Assembly (NCBI GenBank): GCA_963565915.1
Contig: OY751494.1
Span: 2,790,001-2,854,000, forward strand
DNA length: 64,000 nucleotides
Origin: Entoloma clypeatum
Taxonomy: Eukaryota > Basidiomycota > Agaricomycetes > Agaricales > Entolomataceae
Direction of reading: 5' to 3'
A program made the position numbers and the translations under genes. Shown here one piece after another: positions 9,402 to 21,546 of this stretch (its first letter is position 1; every line of letters starts with the position of its first letter). The notes beneath the pieces were generated by a model. It was not told where the DNA came from and searched no databases. It was given only the letters and a program-made list of their open reading frames with translations.

Positions 9402-10601
9402 GTTATCTCTCAAGCAAGAACTATAACTAAATTCCTTGAGAGGAACTGTATCGAGCAGATACTGAGTAAATTTGTTATTTTAGAACCACCCCTTGTGGTG
9501 GGCTCCAGATGAAATGAAGGAAGTGAGTCTGGGGATGAGCGCGAGCGATATCTCTATCACACACACAAACACCAAACACAACAACGAAGACCGAACAAGT
9601 CTCGCGATGCGTACTTCTCAATTGATATAGTTCGGGGTGATGAGTGGGATCACTCAGGATGTGACTCTTCCAAACAACAATTGAATAACTCGTTTAGCGA
9701 TGGCTCAATAAGCCTTGAACAAGACTTAGAGATAGTCCTCAATAGATAATGAACCGAGGTTTGTGATTTTCTAACCAACAAGACTTCGTGAACACAATCT
9801 CGACCGAATACGAACACGACAATGACCAATACAACCGATAGATAACACGATTTGACGATTGACAAGTTCTCGAACACACAAAACACAATCGCGACTGACT
9901 TCCAATGCAAACCAAACGATCTCGAGGCTTCAATGATACTTGCAAACGACAACAGATGCACAAGACAAATGCTATCAATTCTGGGGCACAATCTAATCTA
10001 ACCTATCTATGATGAAACTACGAGATTTTATACATGAGCAGCAATAAATATAGAAAAAGGTTGCATGTGGTATTGATAAATGGTATGACCTTTGCTAAAG
10101 TCATTTCAATGCGCCCATGTGGTAGACAACGCCACAGGTACGCCCCTTTTCCATATCCGAACCTCTGCCGCACTGGAGAGGCCACTATTTCAATATCTTG
10201 GTTTTGCAATGTACCTGGGACGATGCCGACTAGTTACTGTGAGGTATCAACTGCATCAATTAAGGGTCGCCTCGGTAAGCCACCCATCAGATTCGATCTC
10301 TATCAAAGTTCACCATAAGGTCACGTTGATCGCAACGTATCAAACCTGATCTCGGTCTGTATCATCTGATGTCATTTCAATATTCCCGATATGGACAATT
10401 TGGACATGAAGCACGGCGCACATTGACCAAACCTCTCACGAGAATGTCTCCGGTCAAGCCCCGACGTATAGTAGACAGTGCTAGTGTCATCGATAATTCC
10501 AATATAACCCATCTCCTTGTTTCACGCTTCATCGCGAGAGGCACTCAATAGTCTTTTCTATCTTGCGAGATGATCCCATAGCTCTCGAGTATCATAGCTA
10601 A
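9402..10601. other. Unassigned spacer, no gene recognised
   Basis: No convincing coding sequence; short ORFs here lack recognisable domains. A small inverted repeat (CTCTCAAG at ~9407 with CTTGAGAG at ~9435) lies just outside the LTR of element A. A CA-rich stretch is at ~9560. It may be older transposon debris, but I cannot place it. Confidence 0.5.
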
Positions 10602-11094
10602 TGTAAGGGCAACCATCCGATTTCCTCAATCCGACACCTCCGACACCTCCGACCCATCCTCTGACCCTCCGACCGTTGTGGTACGTCTATTATTTATATT
10701 ACTATACTTTACGTTTCCTTTCGTTTCCATCTATCCTTCAACACCTCCGACCTCCGACACTTCCAACCTGCCCTCTGCGTCGGAGTGCACATTGGAGCAA
10801 TGATTTATACCACCACATGCACACTTCCAATTTACATATTCCGTTTCCATCCCTACTCCCGATCTTTGTCGTATTTCAACATTCCTCTCCTCATTTCCAA
10901 TTCTCGTCGTCTATATAGCTGTCTAGCCTGCAAGGGAATCCTCAGAACTTTCTCTTTGGATTTCCCTTGCAAGGTATGCCTCGTATTGTACTTCGTAGAG
11001 TCTAATTTAACTTTGGATTTCCCTTGCAAGTTGTCCAATGTCGGAGTCGCTTCGGAGCACGTCGGAGTTGTTGGATCGTAAGGTCGCCCTTACA
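10602..11094 (+). repeat. 5' LTR of element C (493 bp)
   Basis: Begins TGTAAGGGCAACC and ends GGTCGCCCTTACA, matching the LTR ends of B. A TATATAG box lies at 10912-10918 and the inferred transcript start AGAACTTTCT at 10944-10953, 32 nt downstream. U3 is rich in CTCCGAC-type repeats. Confidence 0.92.
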
Positions 11095-11096
11095 GT

Positions 11097-11106
11097 AGAA
11101 AGTTCT
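11097..11106 (+). promoter_or_regulatory. Self-priming primer site of element C
   Basis: AGAAAGTTCT, two bases after the LTR, is the exact reverse complement of the inferred mRNA 5' end at 10944-10953. Sequence and spacing are the same as in element B. Confidence 0.75.
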
Positions 11107-11168
11107 CTCTAAACGGACCAGGTACGAATTGTACCATTGAAGCCATTCCATGCTTCGGAGTTGACAAC

Positions 11169-12451
11169 ATGGACTCGAGTCCGCCCTCCTCCGGTTCCGG
11201 TACATCTGACACCCCTTCCGATCCCTCTTCCCACCATTCTGCCTACCACTCTGTAACTGGTGACTCCGTATCACACATAGAAATGGACGACCCCAGATGT
11301 CTTACTGCGCTTGAACGCAAGTTCCAGGAACACCGCCAGATCCTCACCAACATTACCGCTCAACTCGAACAACTTATCCATGCCGCTATTCCACCTGTTC
11401 CCATTCCCAACCCGACCCGATTCCCCCTCCAGCGGAGGCCCCAGTTCTGGCCTTCCCACCAGCCCCGATCGCACCTGCCAATCCAGGTGTGCGTCGGGCC
11501 AAACCCGCAACTCCGTCGGACTTCGACGGAGCATGTACCACTGGTTGGACTTTTCTTAATTCTTGCAAACTGTATATGGGACTGGTTCCGGAACAGTTTG
11601 CAGATGATCATGCTAGGATCTATTGGGCGCTTTCCTTCATGAAGAGTGGATGTGCTGCGCGCTTTGCCGACTGCGTCATCTGACAAGAGCGTCGGACCGG
11701 AGCTCCGTGTCACCAGACCTGGGTGCAGTTCCGAACTGCGTTCATTGTGGAGTTCACTCCAAAAAACGAAGAACAAGATGCATGGCTCATTCTTGAGGGA
11801 GAAGCCTATTACCAAGGTAGTCGGGATGTGGAGGCTTACATTGACGACTTCAAGGATTATGTCGAAAAGGCTGGGTACACCGAAGGAACGAACATAGTAC
11901 TTAAGTTCTGACATGGCCTCCGATCCGACATCCAATCCAAAATTGCGACACTAACTTTCGGATGACCCACGGATGACAACCCGGATGCCTGGTATGCAGC
12001 CGCATGAGTCAACGATGATAATTGAATTGCCAATAAGGCTTTCAAGTCCATAGTTCCGACACACCCGAACCCTTTCCGCACTGCTCCGACCGCACCGAAG
12101 GCAGCGGCAGGATCTGTATTTCCCCAACCTTTCATCCCCTATATTCCGCGTGCACCTCCGACAGTCATTGCTCCGACTCCGACCGTCCGCGACCCCAATG
12201 CAATGGATATTGATGCCTCTCGCGTCAGGGGTAAGAACACCAATGTATGCTTCAGATGTGGTAAAACTGGTCATTTCAGTCGCGAGTGTCCGCTCCGATT
12301 CAATGTCTGATTCATGACGTTGGACGAACAGGAGGAGTACATGATGGACCAACTAGCCGCTAAAGATGCAGTGATGGCTACCTCTGACGTTGCCGATGCG
12401 TCGGAGCAAGCGGAAGACAAACAAGAGGATTTTTCCCCCGACAATGAGTGA
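11169..12451 (+). pseudogene. Element C gag, multiply disrupted
   Basis: Starts at an ATG (11169) with a serine/proline-rich leader, then MDDP... and the Pro/Ala tract as in B. A frameshift lies in the proline tract (about 11400-11480). The capsid region continues in another frame (MGLVPEQFADDHARIYWALS) and the CCHC knuckle CFRCGKTGHFSREC is at ~12249. TGA stops at about 11682, 11909, 12006, 12022 and 12308 stand where B has arginine codons, mostly CGA. The final stop is TGA 12449-12451, with a GGATTTT heptamer at 12427-12433. Confidence 0.88.
12427..12433 (+). promoter_or_regulatory. Predicted -1 frameshift heptamer G GAT TTT (element C)
   Basis: GAG GAT TTT TCC, 15 nt before the gag TGA, as in elements A and B. 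In this decayed copy the -1 frame is itself closed by a TGA soon after, where B has CGA. Confidence 0.6.
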
Positions 12452-15400
12452 ATGGTGTGCCCTTGTTGTCCACTAGCAATCGTTATGCTTCCTTGTCTAT
12501 AGATGAATCAGATTTTACTTCTTCTCCCTATGACTTGGCGCAGAATGAACCCTCAGTCACACCTACCCTGACTCTGAAAGTCGTCCAACCCCGACTCCGA
12601 AAATGGGAACGACAACTTCTGAAAAAATACATCCTGGCCTCCGACGGCTCCGACAACGCTATTGAACTAGATGTTGTTCTGGAGACAATGGACACCAAGG
12701 ATACCCTTTCACAAAAGGCTCTTCTCAATAGCGGAGCGACTGGCTCCTTCATTGACCGCTCCCTGGTAGAGAAACATCGACTCAGTACCCGAAGGCTACA
12801 ATGTGCAATCCCTGTCTACAATGTCGATGGTACTCTGAATGACGCCGGAGCAATATTGGAGGTCCTGGACGTTATACTCCAATATCAGGATCACACAGAG
12901 CGGACCCAGCTCGCTGTAACTGGACTGGGAAAGCAGGATATTGTACTTGGATTCACGTGGCTCAAGGAGCACAATCCCGAGGTAGATTGGACCTCCGGGG
13001 AGGTGAGAATGAGTCGCTGTCCCACTCGCTGTTGGACTTGCCATCAGGAGGCCATTCAGGAGTGGAAGGTCCGCAAATTTGAGCAGGCACGCATCCGCAC
13101 TTGTCGGATGGGTCCGACACCAGATGCTGGATTAGCGGAGGAAGCCCCACGAGGCCCTTGGGTGGAAGACGTAAGCGAGGACGAAGAACAATCATCGGAT
13201 GAGCCGTTGGAAGACGATGCGGAGGAGGAAGACGAGTTCGAAGAGGGAGATTGCCTCTTCATCAAAGCCCTACCTCCGACGTCGGAATTCGTCCGAGCAT
13301 TGTCAACTACCTCACAACGCCTATCAGAGGCGTTCCTCCAAAATCAGAAACCCAAGTCTTTTCGCGATTCTGTACCTAATCACTTACATGATTTTGAAGA
13401 TGTATTTTCCAAGACCTCCTTCGACAATCTGCCAGAGGAACGCGTATGGGACCATGCCATTGAGCTGATCCCCGACGCAACTCCGATGGGTTGCAAGGTG
13501 TATCCACTTGCTCCGAAGGAACAGAAGGAACTCGATGCATTCTTGGAAGAAAATCTGGCCACTGGTCGGATCTGACCTTCAAAATCTCTGATGGCCTCTC
13601 CGGTCTTTTTCATCAAGAAGGACGGTTCCCTCCAACTCGTTCAGGATTATCGATCGCTCAATTCCAAGACTATCAAAAACAAGTACCCCCTTCCGCTCAT
13701 CTCTGAACTAGTCAACAAACTCCAGAATGCTCAATACTTCACCAAGCTCAATATCCGATGGGGCTACAATAATGTCCGAATCAAGCCCGGAGATGAATGG
13801 AAAGCGGCCTTTCGGACAAATCGGGGACTCTTCGAACCCCTTGTAATGTTCTTCGGACTCACTAATAGTCCTTCAACTTTTCAGACTACTGTATGATGAA
13901 CGATATCCTACAAGATCTTATTACTGAAGGTGGCGTATGTGTTTATCTTGATGATATTCTCATCTTTACGTCGGACCTGTCGGAGCATCGGAGGATCACA
14001 CGCATAGTATTAGAGCGGCTCCAACAACACGGATTGTATCTCAAACCGGAGAAGTGTGAATTCAAACAGACACGGATCGAATACCTTGGCCTTATTACAG
14101 TATTGAGAAAGGACGTGTGGAAATGGACCCCATCAAGGTAGCCGGAGTGTCGGAGTGGCCGACTCCAACTAACGTGCGGGAGGTGCAGTCCTTCCTTGGA
14201 TTCACTAACTTCTATCGTCGTTTCATCCAAGGGTTCTCCAACATCGCACGTCCTCTGTTCCGACTCACAACCAAGGGCTGTGTATGGTCCTGGGGTGACA
14301 AGGAAGCGGGGGCCTTTGGAGGTCTGAAGCGGAGGATCACCTCCGCTCCGATACTTGTCCTCCCCGACCACAGCAAGGAGTGGCGAGTCGAAGCGGATAG
14401 CTCTGACTTTGCGACTGGAGCGGTACTGTCCCAACCATTGGAGGACGGTAAGTGGCACCCTGTCGCGTTTTATTCCAAAAGCCTTAGCCCAGTGGAACGC
14501 AACTACGAAATTCACGACAAGGAGATGCTGGCTGTAATCCGCGCGCTGGAGGAATGGCGACATTTCCTTGAAGGAGCGGAGAAGACGGTGGAAATTTGGA
14601 CCAATCACAAAAACCTCGAATACTTCATGACCACCCAGAAGCTCAATCGGCGACAAGCGCGGTGGTCTCTATACCTAGCGCGTTTTGATTTCAAGATGCA
14701 CCATCGACCGGGCAAGTTGATGGGGAAGTCCGACACACTGTCGCATTGGGCGGACCATGGAGATGGCTCACGGGACAACAAGGACATAGTCCTACTCCGA
14801 CCGGAGCTGTTTGCCATACGGGCCACTTGGGGAGTAGCCACTCAAGGTGAGGAGCACGATGTCCTCTGGAAGGTCCGACAGGGCATCCGCGATGGCCTTC
14901 TAGAGGATAGCATAGCGGAGGTCATCAAATCCCTTCCAACGGTAGGAGCTGCATCCGTCCGCAGAGCGGAATGGCGACAGTCGGAGGGTTTACTGTACTT
15001 CCGAGATCACATTTATGTGCCCAACAACCCACAGCTCCGCCAACAAATCATCACGCAACACCATGACAATCCGGTGGTCGGACACCCAGGACGCTGGAAG
15101 ACTCTAGAGTTGGTATCATGCACTTATTGGTGGCCCCACATGGCACGTTTAATTGGTCAGTATTGCAAAACTTGCGACCCCTGCCTCCGCACCAAGGTCC
15201 GATGCTCCGCACCCTCTGGTGAACTCCATCCGCTCCCAGTCCCGTCGGAGCGATGGCAGGTAACTAGTGTTGATTTTATCACTGAACTACCAGAAGCCCA
15301 TGGGTATGATGCTATCATGGTAGTAGTAGACTCAGTTGGAAAACGCGGACACTTCATTCCGACGCACTCCGCTCTCTCCGCCCTCGGATCCACGAAATCT

Positions 15401-16318
15401 TATGTTCAACATGTTTGGAAGCTTCACGGTCTTCCGGAGGCCATTGTCTCCGATCGCGGACCACAGTTTGTTGCCAAGTTCACGCGGGAATTGTACAGGC
15501 TATTAGGTATCAAGGTTGCTGCCTCGACGGCCTACCATCCGCAGTCGGACGGACAGACAGAACATGTGAACCAGGGATTGGAACAATACCTCTGACTGTT
15601 TGTCAATGAGCGACAGGACGATTGGGACAAATGGCTTCTGATGGCAGAGTTTCCGTACAATAACCATGTCCACACGTCCACGCGCCAAACCCCCTTCTAC
15701 GTCGACACCGGACGTCACCCACATATGGGCTTTGAGCCCCGACAAAGACCGTCAGAGATCGAGGCCGTAGAGGATTTCAGCAAGCGGATGAAGTCTGCAT
15801 TGGAGGAAGCACGAGCAGCTTTGGGGAAGGCCAAAGACAACATGGCGCGGTACTACAACCAGCGTCGGACATCTACTCTGACCTTCCAACTGGGCGACAA
15901 GGTCTTTCTGGATTCCTCCGACCTCAAAACCACCCGACCGACCAAAAAGCTGGCTCATAGATATGTAGGCCCGTTTCCGGTTGTCCGACCTGTCGGAACA
16001 CATGCGTACAAACTCAAACTCCCTCCTTCTATGTCTCGCATTCACCCCGTATTCCAAGTTGTAAAACTGTTGCTGGCTCCGGAAGACCCCTTCCAACGAG
16101 ATGTCCATATCCCTCCGCCTCCGACTGCAGTCGGAGAAGAAATGGAATATGAAGTCGAAATGATCTTGGATAGTCGGCTTCAACGAGGCAAGCTGCAGTT
16201 CCTAGTCAAGTGGAAGGGGTACGGCTACGAGGAAAACTCATGGGAGATGGAGGAGGATGTCCACGCTCCGTGCCTGGTCCGGGAATTTTACCGCCGACAC
16301 CCGGGAGCTCCGCGTTGA
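12434..16318 (+). pseudogene. Element C pol, broken by stops and frameshifts
   Basis: Protease (LLNSGATGSF, so the catalytic aspartate is Asn here), reverse transcriptase (VYLDDILIF), RNase H, integrase (VDFITELP, VSDRGPQF) and a chromodomain (FLVKWKGYGYEENSWE) follow the order seen in B. TGA stops at 13573-13575 and 15593-15595 and frameshifts near 13890 and 14110 break it into pieces. The protease D to N change and these breaks make it non-functional. It ends at TGA 16316-16318, just before the polypurine tract. Confidence 0.92.
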
Positions 16319-16392
16319 ATCGCTGCAATGGCCTTCGAGTCCTGTACATTTCGCCTTGCGCGTCGAGACGCCACACCTTAGAAGGGGGGTAA

Positions 16393-16472
16393 TGTAAGGG
16401 CAACCATCCGATTTCCTCAATCCGACACCTCCGACACCTCCGACCCATCCTCTGACCCTCCGACCGTTGTGG
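16393..16472 (+). repeat. Truncated 3' LTR of element C (80 bp)
   Basis: Identical to the first 80 bp of the 5' LTR (10602-10681), then an abrupt change at 16473 into an oppositely oriented gag relic. A deletion or rearrangement removed the rest. Confidence 0.88.
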
Positions 16473-17140
16473 ATTTCCCCATTGGTTCCCTTGTCTTTGA
16501 GGTCCCTGCCTCATTCCTTGCCTCATGGTGTAATTCTCTTCAGCCCTTCCGATGGCTGAGATTTCTTCAACAGTTTCCTGCATGGTGTCCTGCCGTCTTC
16601 CTTGCTGAAATAATTGTTGTATGATTGAGTCCCGGGCATTTCTCTCCAGTAAGGAAATCCCATGATGATCCTCAATTTTCCCTTGGATTGCCAGTGTTCC
16701 AAACTGCATGATCCAGTCATCTGTCTTCATCTGGTTCTGTTTGAACCCCTCAATCTTTGCTCTGGCCCATTCCACTTTGGTGGTAGGGCGAAACCTTGTG
16801 GTAATCTCATAGACCAAGTTTTGATATGTTGGCCAATCATTCGATTCCATGCATTGGGTGAGTCGTGTCTCCCCATACGTTCCTGCAATCGGTCCATCTA
16901 ATCGGGACCAGACTGTGATACAGATTTTGTCATCCCCATGTAACAAATCTCAATTTACTCAGATTCAAGTGAGCATTTTTGCCCACCATCCCAAAAACAG
17001 GGGTCAGGATCCATTATATCTGCCGGGATCTGCGGCTATTTCAATTCTTTGGCCTGGTCGGGGAGGAGATAGTGCAATGGGGGGTTCATGATGTTCGTGA
17101 TGTTCAGGGGCTTGGTCCTGAAGATCTTGATTGTCCATGT
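16473..17140 (-). pseudogene. Relic D: gag of another Ty3/gypsy family
   Basis: Minus-strand gag starting at an ATG at 17140 (MDNQDLQDQAPEHHEHHE). It continues with PGQRIEIA, PLFLGWWAKMLT, VWSRLDGPIAGTYGETRL and FRPTTKVEWARAKIEGFKQ, then a glutamine-rich part cut off at 16473. Four TGA stops lie between about 16950 and 17030. The family differs from A, B and C. No pol remains because the sequence stops at the junction with element C. Confidence 0.8.
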
Positions 17141-18162
17141 TGGTGTTTTGATGGGGGGGGGGGTGTTTTGGTTTGAACAGTAGTACCTTAGGTCAGGTGC
17201 GTGACCCTGTTCTGACGCTTAGGCGGAAAAAAAAATCTGAAAAGAAAACCCAAAGAATGATCTGTCTACCCAGGCAGTCAGAATGCCCAAATGGAGGAAG
17301 ATCTAGGAAAGATGAAGTCCACGCGGTCAATACCCCTACGCGCACTGGACTGGTCAAATCGAGATGTCGAGGAGTGGGGGATTGGAACACCTGTTGCGAA
17401 CTAGACATGTACGGTCTTCTCTTCCAAACCGTCACACGTGCCAGCAACTTCCCCAAAGGTTAGATGCGTCGGCCTTTGGTCACCTCAACACGGGACGGGC
17501 TCAACGTTTCCCTATGTGTCTCGAACGGCAACACTAGTTATAGTGGGTGCACCGAGCCTTTCTCTTCTTATCCCTGAAGTCCGGGAGGTCCCCCTTAATG
17601 CTAGGATCCACGTATAGATATGTACTTTTGACAAAAAAGCATGAAATGGCGAAGTTGAAATGGAGGAAAGGGAAGTGAGTTTGGGCGGGCGAGTTTAGAG
17701 CTTGTTCTTCTGTTGAGGCGACGCTAAGTCTAACAATGTCACGAGCCCAAACATCTGAACTTAGAGGAAAAATGTGGAAAAATGATGAAGGTGCTGTATT
17801 GCCAAGAGACCCAGCGGGAATCTCAAGAGAACAAGCTATCGAATACAAGTGAAAGTACCCTACTTATATATGTAAATACCATGAGGCTGCATTGAGGCAG
17901 TGTCATGCTGTGTGATTCCAGATCTTGCGCATCCTGCTGTATGATAATGATAAGATGTCCTCATGTACGATAAGATATAGATAAGATTGAGATAAGATAA
18001 AGTGAAAAGTGAAAATATGATCACAACAAAGGGTGAGGGTCAGAATTTCTTACCCTCCGAAAACCCGCACCGTTCGGACGGGTTTGGAGGGTCACATGAT
18101 GTTTGGTTGAGCCAAACAATCAACAATCAACAAGTTGATGTTGATGTTGTTACTTTTATCCC
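17141..18162. other. Possible leader/LTR of relic D; no gene
   Basis: Upstream of gag D. A G9-10 run lies at ~17154-17163 and an A-rich run at ~17226. On the minus strand a TATATAAG-like box is at ~17860, where an LTR promoter would be expected. Neither LTR ends nor a primer site could be proved. The ORF at 17534-17848 (-) has no recognisable motif. Confidence 0.35.
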
Positions 18163-18420
18163 CCCTACTCACGCCCAACGGCCCCTACACACATCAACTC
18201 ATGCCCACTTGTGTCAACTCATGCCCACTCTTGTCGACTCACACCCAATGGCCCCCCTTCATGCCCAACGGCCCCCCCTTCATGCCCAACGGTCCCCTGT
18301 CGCGCCTAATGACCCCCCTTCGCGCCCAACGGCCCCTACTCACATCGACTCATGCCCAATGGCCCCCCTTCATGCCCAATGGCCCCACTCACGCCCTCTT
18401 GCCTAACGGCCCTCACCATT
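18163..18420. repeat. Minisatellite 1, ~20-21 bp unit (ATGCCCAACGGCCCC-like)
   Basis: Degenerate tandem units built on CATGCCCAACGGCCCCCCTT, about a dozen copies. Apparent ORFs through it are products of the repeat. The unit shares ATGCCCAACGGCC with the larger array at 26.9-27.8 kb. Confidence 0.8.
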
Positions 18421-19110
18421 CCCCACCCTCCCATACTCACCCACTGCCACCACCTACCCGTCCGCCAAATGGTGCAGGAGGCAAACACAGTGGCTAGAGA
18501 AGGGGAGGTGGGCTGCGAGGTCCATGACAGGGTGGGTGTAGTACACAAGAGCACTGGGACATGACGCGACGCGTGCATGAGGAGCGAGGAGGGTCGCGCG
18601 TGCACCCCCACAAGGTCCGTGATGGTGTGCGGCGCGCAGACAGGCTGTGTAGCATCAAGGGTGTCTACCCTTGTGTGCTGTCCCATGGGTATTCTGTACC
18701 CCCGCATACCCTCGAAAGCCCTCACCCGTAGGTGAGGGTTTTCTCCTTGTGTAGCTCTCCAGCTTCATCACACACTGTCGTCTTGGGAGTTGCTTCTCCC
18801 GCCCCCGCCTGGCAGTGCAAGATTACAATCTTGGTCCCATCAAGGGATTTCTTGGCATCTATTTTTGTTGTGGTTGATGGGTGCACGGCCTGCCGCCTGC
18901 GTAACACCACTCTATAATATGTTTCTCTGCAAAAGACATAAAAAAGAAAGACATATTTCTGGCTGGTTCTTGTCAACTCACAGGATCTATAGCTAGAACA
19001 GTTCTTCCCTCTAATTCCCTGTACTGTCCATCCTGACAGCCTTATCAACAAAACTTCCCAAAAAAACATAAATGGAAACATATTCCCTTTTATGTGCATC
19101 AGAGCTCAGC
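18421..19110. other. Spacer, no gene recognised
   Basis: GC-rich near 18450-18700, then AT-richer sequence up to the solo LTR. It contains no recognisable protein or RNA gene. Its last five bases (19106-19110, TCAGC) are the left target duplication of solo LTR E. Confidence 0.45.
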
Positions 19111-19348
19111 TGTTACATTCCAATCAATTCCAACGATTTCCGACCAATTCCGACACCTCCGACACCTCCGACATTTTGACTAATACTTATTATGCATACT
19201 TACTGTTACCGCTTCTTGACTTGTTACCACGACGTGCACAGCCACATCCTGGTCGCAATCTCTCTCGTTGTTGAGCCCCCCCGCTCCATCGTACCACCCG
19301 ATCCTCCTGCTATCGCTCTCCTAGGCGAGACACTCGACTCACTGCAAC

Positions 19349-21546
19349 ATGGCTCCAAAGCCGATCCCCAGATTGGCCGCGATCCCCTCCGACAACCCGA
19401 GACCCCCTCCTCAAACGAGGTCGTCCACATCTCAGAAAGCCGACTGGTCTGCAGCCCCCACTGTTCCTGTGGGAGCCTCTGCAACGACAGGTCCTTACTC
19501 CACCGCGTCTACGGTAGCCGCCATGGCTGCTACCGCACCGACCTCTGCCCTTGCTCCTGTCGGCCCCCCTGGCGGCCGATACAAGAAAAAGGCTCCCTCC
19601 ACTCGTCCCTCCTCACCCCAGGACAGCAATATCTCTATGGGATCCGCTGGGTCTGTTACCCCTCGCCCTGCATCCCCCACCTCAGACGACTCCGACAGCT
19701 CGGAACGCCCTCCCCCCCCTGCCCCTGCCGCTCGCATTGACGCTCCCATGACCGTCGACGCCCCCAGCATGCCGGCAACCCTAGGCTACAACAGCGAACA
19801 TGCAGGCCCCTGCATGCTGCAAGGTTCCGCGGACACGTTGTCGTCCGACTTCAACGCCGCCCTCGCTTCAGTTGCCTCCGTACGAGATCTGGTCACCTGG
19901 ACCGCATCTCAACGCCGGTCAGTCGACCAATCCACTGCAGACCAGCTCTGCACCGCTACAGCCTCCCTCATCCACACCCTTGTGGATGTCGGAGCGCTCA
20001 CTGAATATGCCGAAGGGGATGACCCCTCCGGTGTCCGTCTCACTGGACTGGGCGTCTTAATTGACCGCCTCGTCAAGATCCCTGGGGTGTCAGTGTTCAC
20101 GTCGGCTCCCGAAAACATCGTCGCGGCGAAGGACCCCAAACCTCCGCCGCCCCAGAAGAAGCTACCTTCCTTCCCGAAGACAGCTAAACCCACACCCCGC
20201 ATGTCTGCGTCAGCTGGAGCGTCCGGCCGCCTCGCTCGTGAGAAGGCCAAGCTCCTATCCCGCCCTGTTCCCTTGCCCCCGGCGAAGCGACAACCCTCCG
20301 GCCTTGCAGGCTCAGCGTGGGCTCCCCCGCCCGCTGTTGTAGCTGCAGCCCAACCCTGGTCCACTGCGTCGAAAAAACGCAAATCCGCTGCGGAGTCGCA
20401 GCAGGAAACCTTGGTCGCCATGGCCAAGACGTTCCCTGCCACTACCACCATTGCCCTACAGCAAGCCACGGCTGCTATTAGGCCCACCTCTCCTTCCGCT
20501 TCCCAGGCTCGCCGAAAGAAGCAGAAGCGATTCACCACGTCAGGACGGTCTCGCAAATCCGTCTCCGTTTACACCTCCCCCCCCTTCCCCTGGGCGGTAG
20601 AGACTATCTTCACCCAGATCAATGGCCATCTGGGCAACGCTAAGAGGACGATCCGCGTCACTTCTGTTGAGTCAAACCGGGGGGGTCTCTCCCTGGCGAC
20701 CGACGAAGTCCCCGACGAGGACGACCTCAAAGTCTTCAAAGCCCTTTTCGAGTCCAAGCTTGCCGCTAGCGCTCATTCGGCCCCCGACACTGACCTTCGA
20801 GTTGAGGTACCCACCTCTAAATCGAGTCTCAAAATCTGCGATTTCCCGTACTACGGGCTCACCCCGCAACGCGACCCTAAATCCGGCCGCCTCGTTCCCC
20901 TCTCGGAGAGCCAGGTCGCCGACATAATGTCGTCCGCCCCCCCCCCCCCCAGTTCTCCTACTACGAGAACTCAAAGCCCCGCCTCGCCAGAAACTCCCCG
21001 TCGTCTAGCACCGGGACCATCTGGTTCGACATTGAAGACTCCAAAGGGGGTCTTGTTCTCAAGAACCTAGCCAGAAAGGCCTTCATGTATGGCCCTTACC
21101 GACTCGTCCTGAACCCCGCCGAGAAGCACGTCGGAGTGCCTCAATGCAACCGCTGCTGGCGATTCGGCCATCCGTCCAACGCTCGGATCTGCCCTCTCAA
21201 AAGCAAACTCTGCCCCATCTGCGGTGAACCCCACACCGTCGAATTCCATCGAGCCCTCGCCTCCTGCTGCCGCGGGAACGCCAAGGCAAACCCCCCAGTC
21301 CTCCCCACTCCCGATGGCAAGGACTGCGAACATGCAGGACGCTGCATCAATTGCAAAGGTAGTCACCATGCAGATGATCGCGTATGCAAATACTGGAAGA
21401 GCCGATTCAACCCTGATTGGATCTGGCGCCGATACCAAGAAGCAAACATAAGTGCGGACTTCACCCACTTCTTTGAATCTAACCCCTCGCCTCGTCCAGC
21501 TGACCGAGACAATAGCCGCATTCAATCAAACGTAGTCATATGTTAA
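19349..21546 (+). pseudogene. LINE F ORF1 (zinc-knuckle RNA-binding protein), frameshift at C14
   Basis: Starts at an ATG in good context (19349). The first ~530 codons are low-complexity, rich in Pro, Ala, Ser and Lys, followed by a folded part (FTQINGHLGNAKRTIRVTS). The frame changes by -1 at a run of 14 C (20937-20950). It then continues as SSTGTIWFDIEDSKGGLVLK and ends in three cysteine/histidine knuckles, CNRCWRFGHPSNARIC, CPICGEPH and CINCKGSHHADDRVC. ORF1 proteins of this type coat the LINE RNA. The C run may be a real mutation, a length polymorphism or a sequencing error. The stop TAA overlaps the ORF2 start. Confidence 0.85.

Larger units (their letters stand above)
10602..16472 (+). 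mobile_element. Element C: decayed Ty3/gypsy chromovirus related to B
   Basis: Plus-strand relative of element B. The 5' LTR is at 10602-11094, gag and pol follow with many disruptions, and a polypurine tract (GAAGGGGGGTAA, 16381-16392) precedes a 3' LTR that is cut off after 80 bp at 16472. Its proteins are closely similar to those of B throughout, including the chromodomain. No right-hand target duplication can be checked because the end is lost. Confidence 0.92.

Noticed and set aside
16206..16946. A single 246-codon minus-strand gene
   Set aside because: The ORF crosses the junction at 16472/16473, joining antisense of element C to the gag relic D by chance.
18002..18725. ORFs at minisatellite 1 and its antisense strand
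   Set aside because: Same reason: repeat-driven open frames without start context or recognisable sequence.
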